From NCBI RefSeq assembly GCF_029868325.1, contig NZ_JARWNW010000151.1:1-57142 (forward strand): 57,142 bases of DNA, given 5' to 3'. This document shows, in pieces, positions 21,368-29,015 of this stretch; the first letter of the stretch is position 1, and the number at the start of each line of letters is the position of its first letter. Source of the stretch: Nocardia carnea (GTDB taxonomy: Bacteria; Actinomycetota; Actinomycetes; Mycobacteriales; Mycobacteriaceae). The translations under genes and the position numbers were made by a program. The notes beneath the pieces are model-generated. The model made no database searches, had not been told where the DNA came from, and saw nothing but the letters and a program-made list of their open reading frames with translations.

Positions 21368-21766
21368 ATGACCAACACCCTCGGTGCGGTCGGCACCGCC
21401 GACTATGTTCTGCTCACCACCTTTCGCAAGGACGGCACTCCGGTACCGACCCCGCTGTGGGCAGTCGCCGAGGAAGGCAAGCTCTACGTCTGGACCGTCA
21501 CCGATTCGTGGAAGGTCAAACGACTGCGCCGCAACGCCGAGGTCACGCTGCAGCCCTGTGATTACAAGGGGAAACCGCACGGCGAGGTGCTGCACGGCAC
21601 CGGCCGCATCCTCGACGCGTCCGGCAGCGAGCATGTGCGCAAGTTGATCCGCCGCAAATACCGGTTCTCCGGTCCGCTGGTCGTGCTGGGCAGCACGCTG
21701 CGCCGCGGTAAGACGGGCACAGTCGGCATAGAGCTGACCGTGCGGGCTGATTCATCCACCGAGTAG
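21368..21766 (+). CDS. PPOX-class F420/flavin-dependent oxidoreductase
   Basis: A 132-residue protein of the pyridoxamine-phosphate-oxidase-like split-barrel family. The start is ATG at 21368 (MTNTLGAVGTADYVLL). The sequence TFRKDGTPVPTPLWAVAEEGKLYVWT is the typical first barrel half, and SWKVKRLRRNAEVTLQPCD the cofactor-binding turn. This family in actinobacteria binds F420 or FMN and often reduces unknown substrates. Rv2061c, a PPOX-like protein, lies just beside cobN in M. tuberculosis, so this gene may be part of the conserved backbone. The specific reaction is not assigned. Confidence 0.85.
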   Translation: MTNTLGAVGTADYVLLTTFRKDGTPVPTPLWAVAEEGKLYVWTVTDSWKVKRLRRNAEVTLQPCDYKGKPHGEVLHGTGRILDASGSEHVRKLIRRKYRFSGPLVVLGSTLRRGKTGTVGIELTVRADSSTE

Positions 21767-22089
21767 CCGACCGGGACTCGGCTCATCGCCGGCCCGGGCC
21801 CGATCGGGCCGCCTTCTGTCACTGAAGCGGCCGCCGGGTCCGGGCCCCGGTCTTACAGTCGCACCACTTCAGTAGACGCGCCGACGATTATTTCGGCTGT
21901 GAATGCCGCAGCCGGTTGTCGTGAACGACTCGGCCCGGCGCCGCGAAGTCTCGACGACTTCGAAGCGACATGAGTGCAGGAGGGACCGGGGCGGTCGCCG
22001 TCCTTCCTTCCGGGCTCGCGACATTCACCGGCGTGCTCGGGCTCACCGGAGTGCAGCGCGGCGTCTGCCCAACGGAGCAATCACTTGTC
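21767..22089. other. 323-bp convergent intergenic region
   Basis: The region lies between the convergent ends of the PPOX and VOC genes. It contains a 14-bp palindrome, GGCCCGATCGGGCC at 21797-21810, which has no loop and so is not a good terminator. Nothing else could be supported. Confidence 0.4.
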
Positions 22090-22839
22090 CTATTCCGAAG
22101 GGCGCAGGTGTTCACCGCCCACAGGGCCCAGCCAGGCGGCGAGATCGTCGGCGGCGGCGAGTTCGGTGGCGAGTTCCGCTCGCTCGGATTCGGTCAGCGA
22201 CAGTGCCGCCAGATCGGCGCGTCGCGCGTCGGCCTTTGCCGGGTTTTCCAGCGCCACAGCCAGTTCGGCGAGCGCCGCGTACGCCCGGGCCCGGTCGGTG
22301 CGGCTCGCGTCGGCCCCGTGGCGGCGCAGCCCGGCCTCGAGTGCCCGTTCCGCGGCTTTGTCGTCGTCCTTGAAATCCCGCAGGATACGGGCATTGTCGA
22401 GCACTTTCGCGAGTCCGGAAAGCTCGGCCGAGCCGCCGTATTCGACATCCTCCGCTCCGTCCACCTGAATGTAGGTGACCCAGTTGCCGTCCGGGTCGAC
22501 CGTGCTGAACCGGGTCTGGCCCGGACGGAATCGGGTGATCCGCCCGGCCCCCTTGGCCGGCACCTTGCCGTATCGCTTCCGTAGTGCCGCGGTGAAATCG
22601 CGGTGCCGGCCCGCGACATCGTCGACCATGATCAGGCAGGTGGCGGTTTCCTGGGCCTGCCGTTCGTGCCCACTGGCCGGCGGCGCGTAGTAGTGGATCT
22701 CGCAGTCGTGCGCGCGCAATGCTCCATAGACATAGGGCTTGTGCTGTTCGTGCGTGACCGTGTACCCGAGCGTGCGCCAGAACTCGAGGGTGCGAGTCAG
22801 ATCGTGGGTGGACAGTACGGGGACCGCGGTATCGCCCAT
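22090..22839 (-). CDS. VOC/glyoxalase-family protein with helical C-terminal extension
   Basis: A 249-residue protein. Residues 1 to about 130 form a vicinal-oxygen-chelate domain (AVPVLSTHDLTRTLEFWRTLGY at the start, FSTVDPDGNWVTYIQV at the end), as in bleomycin-resistance and glyoxalase-like proteins. The last 110 residues are an alanine-rich helical region that resembles a repeat scaffold and is unusual for simple VOC proteins. A ribosome binding site GGAGGG lies six bases before the ATG. It is divergent from a PadR-type regulator, with two near-identical 15-bp boxes between them, so it is probably the regulated target of that repressor. A role in sequestering or modifying a small molecule is inferred; no catalytic residue is certain. 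Confidence 0.82.
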   Translation of the reverse strand: MGDTAVPVLSTHDLTRTLEFWRTLGYTVTHEQHKPYVYGALRAHDCEIHYYAPPASGHERQAQETATCLIMVDDVAGRHRDFTAALRKRYGKVPAKGAGRITRFRPGQTRFSTVDPDGNWVTYIQVDGAEDVEYGGSAELSGLAKVLDNARILRDFKDDDKAAERALEAGLRRHGADASRTDRARAYAALAELAVALENPAKADARRADLAALSLTESERAELATELAAADDLAAWLGPVGGEHLRPSE

Positions 22840-22855
22840 GAGAACCCTCCAATAC

Positions 22856-22912
22856 TCAATTTTGACTACCCAAAGTTAGTCGCAGCCACCCCGGTCGTCA
22901 AATTTGACTACC
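22856..22912. promoter_or_regulatory. Direct-repeat operator between VOC and padR genes
   Basis: TCAATTTTGACTACC at 22856-22870 and TCAAATTTGACTACC at 22898-22912 match at 14 of 15 positions and start 42 bp apart, about four helical turns. The first copy also pairs GACTA with TAGTC eight bases later. The A/T-rich boxes stand out in this GC-rich DNA and occupy the divergent promoter region. They are the likely binding sites of the adjacent PadR protein. Confidence 0.65.
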
Positions 22913-22940
22913 GTACTGTTCCGGTGATGGAAGGAGTCCG

Positions 22941-23513
22941 ATGTCGGCGGTACGGCTACTGGTCCTCGGAGTGACACGGCGGCAACAGCCGACCCACGGT
23001 TACGCGGTCCGCCGCGAACTGCTGTCCTGGCGCGCGGACACCTGGACCAACGTGCAGCCCGGCTCCATCTATCACGCGGTCAAACAGCTCACCCAAGAAG
23101 GCAAACTCCGCACCCTCGGCACCGAAGGCGGCAGCCGCGGCCCGGGACGGACCCTGTTCGAGCTGACCCCCGAGGGCGAAACCGAATTCTTCGAACGCCT
23201 CGACACCGCGCTCACCAGTGTCGATATGGAGGAACTCGGCGCCGGCATCGCGTTCATGGATGCACTCCCTCGTGCCCAGGTGGTCGCCAAACTCGAAGAA
23301 CAACGCACCCGCAGCGAAGCCGTCCGCAGAGACCTACTCGCCATGATCGCCGACTACCCCGGGCGCCACGAACCCCCGCACTTCCCCGACCTCTTGGAAC
23401 TGTGGAGCGGAGTCTTCGACAATCTCACGGGCTGGACCTCGGGCGTCCTCGACCGTCTGGAACGCGGCGAGTATGTGCTGTCCGACGAGAAACCCCCACA
23501 CACCGAGCCCTGA
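22941..23513 (+). CDS. PadR-family transcriptional regulator
   Basis: A 190-residue regulator with an N-terminal winged helix (VRLLVLGVTRRQQPTHGYAVRRELLSW, then SIYHAVKQLTQEGKLR and the wing RTLFELTPEGE) and a C-terminal helical dimerisation domain of the Vir type. ATG at 22941 follows AAGGAG closely. It is divergent from the VOC gene and faces a pair of repeated operator boxes. Local repression of both genes, relieved by a small ligand, is the usual PadR logic and is inferred here. Confidence 0.92.
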   Translation: MSAVRLLVLGVTRRQQPTHGYAVRRELLSWRADTWTNVQPGSIYHAVKQLTQEGKLRTLGTEGGSRGPGRTLFELTPEGETEFFERLDTALTSVDMEELGAGIAFMDALPRAQVVAKLEEQRTRSEAVRRDLLAMIADYPGRHEPPHFPDLLELWSGVFDNLTGWTSGVLDRLERGEYVLSDEKPPHTEP

Positions 23514-23563
23514 GCGGTCAGACCGGTCCGGGCGCGCGCTCCGGCGGGTACAGGAGGAATGGA

Positions 23564-23923
23564 TTGAGCCCCGGCGGATACGAGGTAATTCCCGAGCCGG
23601 CAGCTGCGGCTATCGAGTCGACGATATTGACGAGTGGCATCTCGGACTACCTGCCGCTGATTCATCGCCTGCGGGAGGCCGAAGTACGGCATGAGGCCCC
23701 ATGGGTACTGGATCTCCGGCCTCCGGGCCCACCTATCGCGTCGGTTCCTGTTCGCGACGGCCCACTACCGCTGGAAGCATCGGTGTTCTCGAACAGCGTC
23801 TATCGGGGGGACATACTGATTTGGGTGGCCGGCGGGCGTCTTTCGGGATTGGAATACGCCTGGATCACCGAAGCACCGCCGAGCCGCTGGCCGCAACCCC
23901 ACGAGATCCGAATAACGCGCTGA
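23564..23923 (+). CDS. Small hypothetical protein, possible immunity-type
   Basis: A 119-residue protein beginning at TTG 23564, with a perfect AGGAGG six bases upstream (23552-23557). It is cytoplasmic, with no signal or membrane segment. The composition is normal protein-like (YLPLIHRLREAEVRHEAPW; DILIWVAGGRLSGLEYAWI), unlike the shadow frames around it. The C-terminal strand pattern ending in EYAWITEAPPSRWPQP resembles, from memory, small proteins found near polymorphic toxins in actinobacteria, but I cannot name a family and see no toxin next to it. It follows padR by 50 bp on the same strand and converges on fxsA. The function is unknown. Confidence 0.65.
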   Translation: MSPGGYEVIPEPAAAAIESTILTSGISDYLPLIHRLREAEVRHEAPWVLDLRPPGPPIASVPVRDGPLPLEASVFSNSVYRGDILIWVAGGRLSGLEYAWITEAPPSRWPQPHEIRITR

Positions 23924-23947
23924 CGAGCCGGCCGACGGCCGGTCAGC
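23919..23947. terminator. Candidate bidirectional hairpin
   Basis: CCGGCC (23928-23933) pairs with GGCCGG (23937-23942) over a GAC loop, and outer arms GCTGA (23919-23923) and TCAGC (23943-23947) extend the stem past a small left-side bulge. It lies exactly where the small hypothetical gene and fxsA converge. Confidence 0.45.
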
Positions 23948-24539
23948 TGCGCGGGCCGGGATCGACACCGTCGGCGGAGACCACGCGCTTCTCCAGCGCG
24001 ATCGCCGAGCGCGGGGGTTCGTCGGTGTACCACTCGTCCACTACGACGCCGTCGACGATATCGGCGTCCACGACCGTCATCGACTGCCGCGGCATGGTCG
24101 CGGCGAGCTTGGCGACCCGGCGGGCGGCCAGGGCGGCGAGGACCGGACGGAACAGTGCTCGGGTGGGCGGGAGCAGCATGAGCAAACCCACCACCGAGCT
24201 GATCAGGCCGGGGACGAACATGAGAACACTGCCCAATGCCACCAGCGCACCGTCGGCGACCGCGGCGCCCGGGGTGATCTCCGCGCGGGAGGCGCGACGG
24301 AACTGTTCACCCACGCGCCGCCACTGGGAGCCGAGCAGCAGCATGCCCGCGGCGGAGCTGGCGATGAGCAGCAGGATCGCCGGGACCGCGCCGAGCCAGG
24401 AGACGGCGGCGGCGAAAACAGCGATCTCGACGACGAGATAGACGATGAAGCCGAGGGCAGGCAGGCGCGAGTCAGGCCCGGAGGCGGTAGCGGAGCGTGA
24501 CCACGCAGGGCCCTCGCGCCTGCCGGATGGATACTGCAT
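23943..24539 (-). CDS. fxsA: FxsA-family membrane protein
   Basis: A 198-residue protein of the FxsA family (named for suppression of phage T7 exclusion in E. coli). The family shape is clear: a short hydrophilic N-terminus, two hydrophobic segments (LPALGFIVYLVVEIAVFAAAV and AVPAILLLIASSAAGMLLLG), then the conserved ADGALVALGSVLMFVPGLIS core, a third hydrophobic stretch with LLMLLPPTRALFRPVLA and an acidic tail. The start is ATG at 24539 (MQYPSGRREG); the frame remains open upstream. fxsA (Rv2053c) also lies near ppm1 in M. tuberculosis, so this is probably a conserved backbone gene. The physiological role is unknown. Confidence 0.9.
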   Translation of the reverse strand: MQYPSGRREGPAWSRSATASGPDSRLPALGFIVYLVVEIAVFAAAVSWLGAVPAILLLIASSAAGMLLLGSQWRRVGEQFRRASRAEITPGAAVADGALVALGSVLMFVPGLISSVVGLLMLLPPTRALFRPVLAALAARRVAKLAATMPRQSMTVVDADIVDGVVVDEWYTDEPPRSAIALEKRVVSADGVDPGPRS

Positions 24540-24603
24540 GGGCGAACCTTTCGGTCGGACTACTCGTACAACGCACGAGATGTCCGTTTTGCTCCCGGAC
24601 CGG

Positions 24604-25263
24604 TCAACCGCCGGGCCGGACCAGCCCGGTTTCGTAGGCCAGCACAACCGCCTGGACGCGGTCACGCAGGTCGAGTTTGGTCAGCACCCGACCGACATGG
24701 GTTTTGACCGTCGCCTCGGAGAGGAACAACCGGCCCGCGATCTCGGCGTTCGATCGGCCCGCGGCGATTTCTTCCAGCACTTCCCGTTCCCGCGCGGTGA
24801 GGATATCCAGCACGGAAGGGTCGCGGGACGGGGCGGGCTGTTCGGCGATCAGGCGGTCGAGCAGGCGTTTGGTGACCTTCGGTGAAACCACCGCGTCCCC
24901 GGCCGCGACGCTGCGGATGGCGGAGATCAGGTCCTCGGGCGGGGTGTCCTTCAGCAGGAACCCGCTCGCCCCGGCGCGCAGCGCGCCCAACGCGTGTTCG
25001 TCGAGGTCGAAGGTCGTCATCACCAGCACCCGGGTGCCGTGCCCGGCCTCGAGGATCCGGCCGGTGGCGGTGACACCGTCGACCACCGGCATCCGGACAT
25101 CCATCAGCACGATATCGGGTTTCAGTTCGGCGGCCTGGCTGATGGCGGTGGCGCCGTTCTCGGCCTCACCGACCACTTCCAGATCGGGGTGGGCGCCGAG
25201 CACCATCTTCAGGCCGACACGCATCAGTTCCTGGTCGTCGACGACGAGCACGGTAATCGGCAC
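24604..25263 (-). CDS. NarL/FixJ-family response regulator
   Basis: A 219-residue two-component response regulator. The receiver domain begins ITVLVVDDQELMRVG and has the phospho-acceptor Asp55 in IVLMDVRMP, the switch threonine in VLVMTTFD and the lysine in FLLKDTPPED. The C-terminal LuxR-type helix-turn-helix (LTAREREVLEEIAAGRSNAEIAGRLF) binds DNA. The chosen GTG at 25263 is one of three close start candidates (25263, 25269, 25272). It lies immediately downstream of its sensor kinase on the same strand with a gap of about 30 bp, so the two are co-transcribed. Targets are not evident. Confidence 0.93.
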   Translation of the reverse strand: MPITVLVVDDQELMRVGLKMVLGAHPDLEVVGEAENGATAISQAAELKPDIVLMDVRMPVVDGVTATGRILEAGHGTRVLVMTTFDLDEHALGALRAGASGFLLKDTPPEDLISAIRSVAAGDAVVSPKVTKRLLDRLIAEQPAPSRDPSVLDILTAREREVLEEIAAGRSNAEIAGRLFLSEATVKTHVGRVLTKLDLRDRVQAVVLAYETGLVRPGG

Positions 25264-25290
25264 GGACACCAATGTAGTGGGGACAGCCCG

Positions 25291-26460
25291 TTATTCCGTA
25301 TCCGGTGCGGGCAGCGGGATCCGGGCATACACCCGCCAGGCACCCTCCGGTGTCCGGCCAGCTTCCAGACTGCCGCCGAGCACCGCCATCCGTTCCCGCA
25401 TACCTGCCAAACCCAGGCCGCTGCCCTGGATCCGGGTCTCCGGGTGCACCGGCACCCCACCGGAATCGGTGACCTCGATTTCGACGTCGCCGGTGTGCCG
25501 GTGCACCCGGACCCACGCCTTCGGATGGGCACCGGCGTGCCGGAGGGTGTTGGTCAGCGCTTCCTGCACGATGCGGTGCACACCCAGTCCGACCTCGGGA
25601 GCGAGATCGTCCAGTTCACCGGACAGTTCCAGTTCGACGGCCAGGCCCGCGTCGCGCATGAGCTGCGCCACTTTGGCCAGGCCCGCCGTGCCGTGCTGCG
25701 GTACCTGGTCGGATGCGTGTTCGGTGCGCAGCAACGCGACGGTGCGGCGCAGCTCACGCAGCGCCTCGCGCCCGGTGCCGGCAATGGTGACCAGGGCCTG
25801 TTCGGTGGTGTCCGGGGCGGTGCGCAGCGCATAGCGGGCACCGTCGGCCTGGACGATCATCACGCTCACCGCGTGCGCGACCACATCGTGCAGCTCGCGG
25901 GCGATCCGGGTGCGCTCGGCCGAGACCGCGTCGTGTGCGCGGCGCTCCCGCTCGGATTCGGCGACGGCGTGCCGGGCCGCCACTTCGGCGTCGTAGGCGC
26001 GCCGCGCCCCCGCGAACTCGGCCAGCACCCAGCAGAAGGCGAAGTAGATTACGACGAACGCCAGATCGCTGAGTTTGAACCCGGTCACCACCGCCATGCC
26101 GTAGGCGGTATCGGCGACCAGTGCCAGCGCGTACCAGAAACCTTCGCGGCGCCCCACATACGCCACGAGCGTGTACAGCATGATCCCGTGCCCGAGCAGC
26201 GCGGCGTGCAGGGTGGGGTCACCGACGATGAAGCCGATGGTGCTGGTGCAGAACGACAGCACCATGAAGGTCACCGCCATCGCCCGCGGATAGACCCGGC
26301 GCAGGGCGATCGGCAAAGGGAGCAGCACCGAGAACACCAGGAATGCCGCCGGATTCGCACTCTCGCGGGCGATCATCAGATCGAAGATCAGCAGGAGCAG
26401 TGCGAGTGCGGAATCGGCGACGACAGGTTTGTCTCGAAGCCACAAACTGAATCGGCGCAC
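25291..26460 (-). CDS. Sensor histidine kinase, HisKA_3 type
   Basis: A 389-residue membrane sensor kinase, partner of the downstream NarL-type regulator. Five or so hydrophobic segments fill residues 15-150, with only short loops between them, so the sensed signal is probably in or near the membrane. The dimerisation and phospho-acceptor motif is ERTRIARELHDVVAHAVSV with His191, followed by an HATPase domain (EALTNTLRHAGA as N-box, GSGLGLAGMRERM as G-box). The start is GTG at 26460. Orphan-like DesK/LiaS-type pairs of this form often respond to envelope stress; that is a general expectation, not shown by the sequence. Confidence 0.93.
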   Translation of the reverse strand: MRRFSLWLRDKPVVADSALALLLLIFDLMIARESANPAAFLVFSVLLPLPIALRRVYPRAMAVTFMVLSFCTSTIGFIVGDPTLHAALLGHGIMLYTLVAYVGRREGFWYALALVADTAYGMAVVTGFKLSDLAFVVIYFAFCWVLAEFAGARRAYDAEVAARHAVAESERERRAHDAVSAERTRIARELHDVVAHAVSVMIVQADGARYALRTAPDTTEQALVTIAGTGREALRELRRTVALLRTEHASDQVPQHGTAGLAKVAQLMRDAGLAVELELSGELDDLAPEVGLGVHRIVQEALTNTLRHAGAHPKAWVRVHRHTGDVEIEVTDSGGVPVHPETRIQGSGLGLAGMRERMAVLGGSLEAGRTPEGAWRVYARIPLPAPDTE

Positions 26461-26620
26461 AAGCCCAGCCTAGAGCCGGGAAGCGGACAGGTTGCCGCAG
26501 CTACGTCCCGCACCTTGCCGGCCAGATCACCTGTTGCGCGATCGTGCCTGGCGATCTTGCGGCGCAGCTGCGTAGCTTCACGGTTGATCTGTGCCGAACT
26601 CACTACTGGAAGGCTTGATC

Positions 26621-26686
26621 ATGAGTGCGATACTCGATTTCCTGGCCTGGTCGAACTGGCACATCTTCACGCTGTCGGCGTGGTAG
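26621..26686 (+). CDS. 21-residue Trp-rich mini-ORF, possible leader peptide
   Basis: ATG at 26621 is preceded by GGAAGG with a 7-base spacer and opens a 21-codon frame ending in TAG at 26684-26686. The peptide starts MSAILDFLAWSNW and ends with a Trp before the stop; three of its 21 residues are tryptophan and most others are hydrophobic. It lies in the 352-bp gap upstream of the TSUP permease gene. Its stop codon lies in the left arm of an inverted repeat (26685-26710). This is the layout of a translated leader or a small membrane peptide. Chance occurrence of a short frame with a good ribosome binding site cannot be excluded. Confidence 0.4.
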   Translation: MSAILDFLAWSNWHIFTLSAW

Positions 26687-26710
26687 CCCGGGGTAGCCTC
26701 GGCCCGGGCT
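26685..26710 (+). promoter_or_regulatory. Inverted repeat after the mini-ORF, possible attenuator
   Basis: AGCCCGGG at 26685-26692 and CCCGGGCT at 26703-26710 form an 8-bp perfect stem with a 10-nt loop that begins inside the stop codon of the Trp-rich mini-ORF. It lies about 100 bp before the TSUP permease start. No U-run follows, so an intrinsic terminator is uncertain. Confidence 0.35.
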
Positions 26711-26812
26711 GGTCCGCGCGCATTCCCGGTGACCCGGCTGTATATCCTCGCTTGTCGTGCACTCACCGTCTCCGCTGGTCGTAATCCTTTTTGCCGCCGA
26801 TAGCCCGTTCGC

Positions 26813-27583
26813 ATGACGGAGGTCACCGACTGGGTGGTGCTGTTGTCCGCGGCGACGGCGGCCGGCTGGGTCGATGCGGTGGTGGGTGGTGGGGGCCTGA
26901 TCGTGCTGCCGATGTTGCTGCTGGTGGCGCCCGGGATCGCGCCGCAGACCGCGCTGGGGACCAACAAACTCGCCGCGGTGGCCGGTACGGCGACCGCGGC
27001 GGTCACCTTCGCACGGAAGGTTCCGCTGCAGTGGCGACTGCTGGTTCCGGCCGCGGCGCTGGCGGCGGTCACCGCGGCGGCGGGCGCGGCAGCGGTCTCC
27101 CTGATCGATCGCGATCTGTTCATTCCGATCGTGCTGGTGGTGCTGGTGGGGGTGGCGATTTTCGTCACGGCCCGGCCGTCGATCGGTATCACCTTGGCGA
27201 CCCATCCGCCGTCTCGCCGCAAGGCGATACTGGTGATCGCGCTGGCCGCCGGCCTGATCGGCGCCTACGACGGCCTGCTCGGCCCGGGCACGGGCACCTT
27301 TCTCATCATCACGTTCGCGACCCTGCTGGGTACCGAGTTCGTGCGGGCCGCCGCGATGGCCAAGGTGATCAACTGCGGGTCGAATATCGGTGCCCTGCTC
27401 TTCTTCGGGTTCACCGGCCACGTGCTGTGGGCACTGGGTGCGGCCATGGCCGTGGCCAATATCGCGGGGGCGGTGGTGGGGTCGCGGATGGCGCTGGCCC
27501 GGGGTGCGGAATTCGTGCGGGTGGTGCTGCTGGTGGTCGTGGTGGCGATGGTGATCCGGCTGGGCTGGCAGCAGTTCGGCTGA
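26813..27583 (+). CDS. TSUP (TauE/SafE) family permease
   Basis: A 256-residue integral membrane protein with about eight membrane segments. The family's duplicated motif is seen as AGWVDAVVGGGGLIVLPMLL at residues 16-35 and again as IGAYDGLLGPGTGTFLIITF in the second half, together with ALGTNKLAAVAGT. TSUP proteins export sulfite, sulfoacetate and related organic anions; the substrate here is unknown. It may be preceded by a translated leader and hairpin. It is transcribed divergently from the two-component system. Confidence 0.9.
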   Translation: MTEVTDWVVLLSAATAAGWVDAVVGGGGLIVLPMLLLVAPGIAPQTALGTNKLAAVAGTATAAVTFARKVPLQWRLLVPAAALAAVTAAAGAAAVSLIDRDLFIPIVLVVLVGVAIFVTARPSIGITLATHPPSRRKAILVIALAAGLIGAYDGLLGPGTGTFLIITFATLLGTEFVRAAAMAKVINCGSNIGALLFFGFTGHVLWALGAAMAVANIAGAVVGSRMALARGAEFVRVVLLVVVVAMVIRLGWQQFG

Positions 27584-27610
27584 GCCCCGCATTCCCGGCC
27601 GGTCATCCCG

Positions 27611-27985
27611 TCATACGGCGCCGCGGACCCCCTGGCCCGAAACGTCCTGATGCCCGTGGGATCCCGCCGCATCGGCGACCACCCCTGTCACCCGCTTCGC
27701 GATCCGGGCTACCAGGGTGCGCGGCCGCCGCGGCATCAGATGCGCGGCCGCGAAGTTCTGGCGGCCGAGAACGATATACCCCTTGTTACGCGCCAGCGCC
27801 CGCAACGAGGACTGCACGACTTCGGATGTCGTGCCCATCGAGCCGGTGACCGCAGCATCGCGGGTTGTTGACGAGCACGTCGATCGAGATACCTCGCGCG
27901 GCAAGTTCGGTCACGACCTGTTCGTCGGCCCCGGGTTCGGTCAGATCCTGGACCACCACCTCCACCGCGTCGCCGTGGCTGCCGC
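27611..27985 (-). pseudogene. Short-chain dehydrogenase remnant
   Basis: Two pieces of a classical SDR are recognisable in different frames. From about 27985 to 27862 the translation reads AVEVVVQDLTEPGADEQVV ... IDVLVNN, the end of the third strand through the NNAG-region strand. At about 27860 it jumps frame to SMGTTSEVVQSSLRALARNKG ... PRRPRTLVARIAKR, the C-terminal substrate-loop and tail region of SDRs of this type. The catalytic Ser-Tyr-Lys block and the N-terminal Rossmann motif are missing. The gene is therefore internally deleted and truncated at its start, where the TetR remnant begins on the other strand. Confidence 0.65.
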
Positions 27986-28481
27986 GCGACCACTGCGCGC
28001 CGATGCCGAACGCACCGTGCGCACCATCCTCGACGCCGCCGAACGCGTCCTCGGCCAGAACCCGAACGCGACGTTGGAGCAGATCGCCGAGGCAGCCGGG
28101 GTCGCGCGAACCACCGTGCACCGCCGATTCGCCGGCCGCGACGAACTCATCCGCACCATGGCGATCGAAGCGTGGCGGCGGATGGACGCAGCCGTCGATG
28201 CGGCCCGCCCGCACACCGCCCCACCGCTGGCGGCGCTGCACCAGGCCACCGCCAATATCATCGCGATCAAACACGGTGCCGCGTACGCCCGGACGGACAC
28301 CGGCGCCGACAATCCCGGTGCCGTTTCGCTTCGGTTCGAATCCTTTCGCAGTCGAGGACGCTCTTATGCTTATGAGAGTCCGACCGAAACGAAGCAGCGC
28401 GATATTCCGCGCGCCCCGCTCACCGGCCGCTTCGGCAGATCGTCGAGGAGGTGGGGGCGTGGACCGTGGCTGGGCCGGTGA
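27975..28481 (+). pseudogene. Truncated TetR-family regulator
   Basis: From a GTG at 27975 the frame encodes a clear TetR N-terminal domain: RTVRTILDAAERVLG, then LEQIAEAAGVARTTVHRRFAGRDELIRTMAIEAW. Recognisable sequence continues to about 28300 (ANIIAIKHGAAYART), then gives way to residues with no regulator character until the stop at 28481. The ligand-binding domain is mostly missing. Both ends abut other fragments, an SDR remnant upstream on the opposite strand and the sigma-factor gene overlapping the last 23 bases, so this is probably a relic produced by deletion. Confidence 0.6.
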
Positions 28482-28998
28482 ACAGCTTGTCCGAGCGGCC
28501 CAGCGCGGCGATCCGGAAGCGATCTCGGCGATCGTGCACGGGGCCCATCCGCATGTACGGCGGTTCGCACAGCATCTGTGCGCGTCGCCGGCCGATGCCG
28601 AGGACGCCGCGCAGGAGGCCTTGATCACGTTGTATCGCAAGATCGGCACCCTGAATGCCACGGCGGCTCTCGCGTCGTGGATGTTCCGCATCGTTCGCAA
28701 CGAATGCCTGCGTCGCGCCCGATACGTGTTCGACGGTGGGCCGCATATCGTGGACGCCGCCGCGGAGATCGTCGCCTCCGCCGAGGACGAGGTCCTGCGC
28801 CGCCTCGACGCCGACCGGCTCACACAGGCGATCAGCGCCCTGCCGGATCTCCAGCGCCGAGTCCTGATCATGCGCGATGTGCTCGGCTACCCCGGACGTG
28901 CGACAGCCGATGCCCTCGGACTGAGCACCGCCGCAATGAAATCGCAGTTGCATCGCGCACGCGCCGCGATCCGGCACGACCTGCGCCCTACTCAGTGA
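28459..28998 (+). CDS. ECF RNA polymerase sigma factor
   Basis: A 179-residue ECF sigma factor. Region 2 reads LVRAAQRGDPEAISAIV ... DAEDAAQEALITLYRKI with ALASWMFRIVRNECLRRAR, and region 4 reads AISALPDLQRRVLIMRDVLGYPGRATADALGLSTAAMKSQLHRARAAI. The start is GTG at 28459 with GAGGAGG seven bases upstream; it overlaps the end of the decayed TetR frame. No anti-sigma gene with a ZAS motif lies next to it; the next gene, 17 bp downstream, is a peroxiredoxin-like protein, suggesting a small redox-linked operon. Control of the sigma factor therefore remains unclear. Confidence 0.92.
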   Translation: MDRGWAGEQLVRAAQRGDPEAISAIVHGAHPHVRRFAQHLCASPADAEDAAQEALITLYRKIGTLNATAALASWMFRIVRNECLRRARYVFDGGPHIVDAAAEIVASAEDEVLRRLDADRLTQAISALPDLQRRVLIMRDVLGYPGRATADALGLSTAAMKSQLHRARAAIRHDLRPTQ

Positions 28999-29015
28999 AC
29001 CGAAGGGAAGTTCCC

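Noticed and set aside
24994..26784. A 596-codon plus-strand frame opposite the two-component genes
   Set aside because: The minus strand encodes full kinase and response-regulator domains; the plus frame gives only His/Gln/Gly-rich shadow sequence.
26603..27592. A 329-codon minus-strand frame opposite the TSUP permease
   Set aside because: The plus strand gives a clear eight-segment permease; the minus frame is low-complexity His/Arg/Gln sequence.
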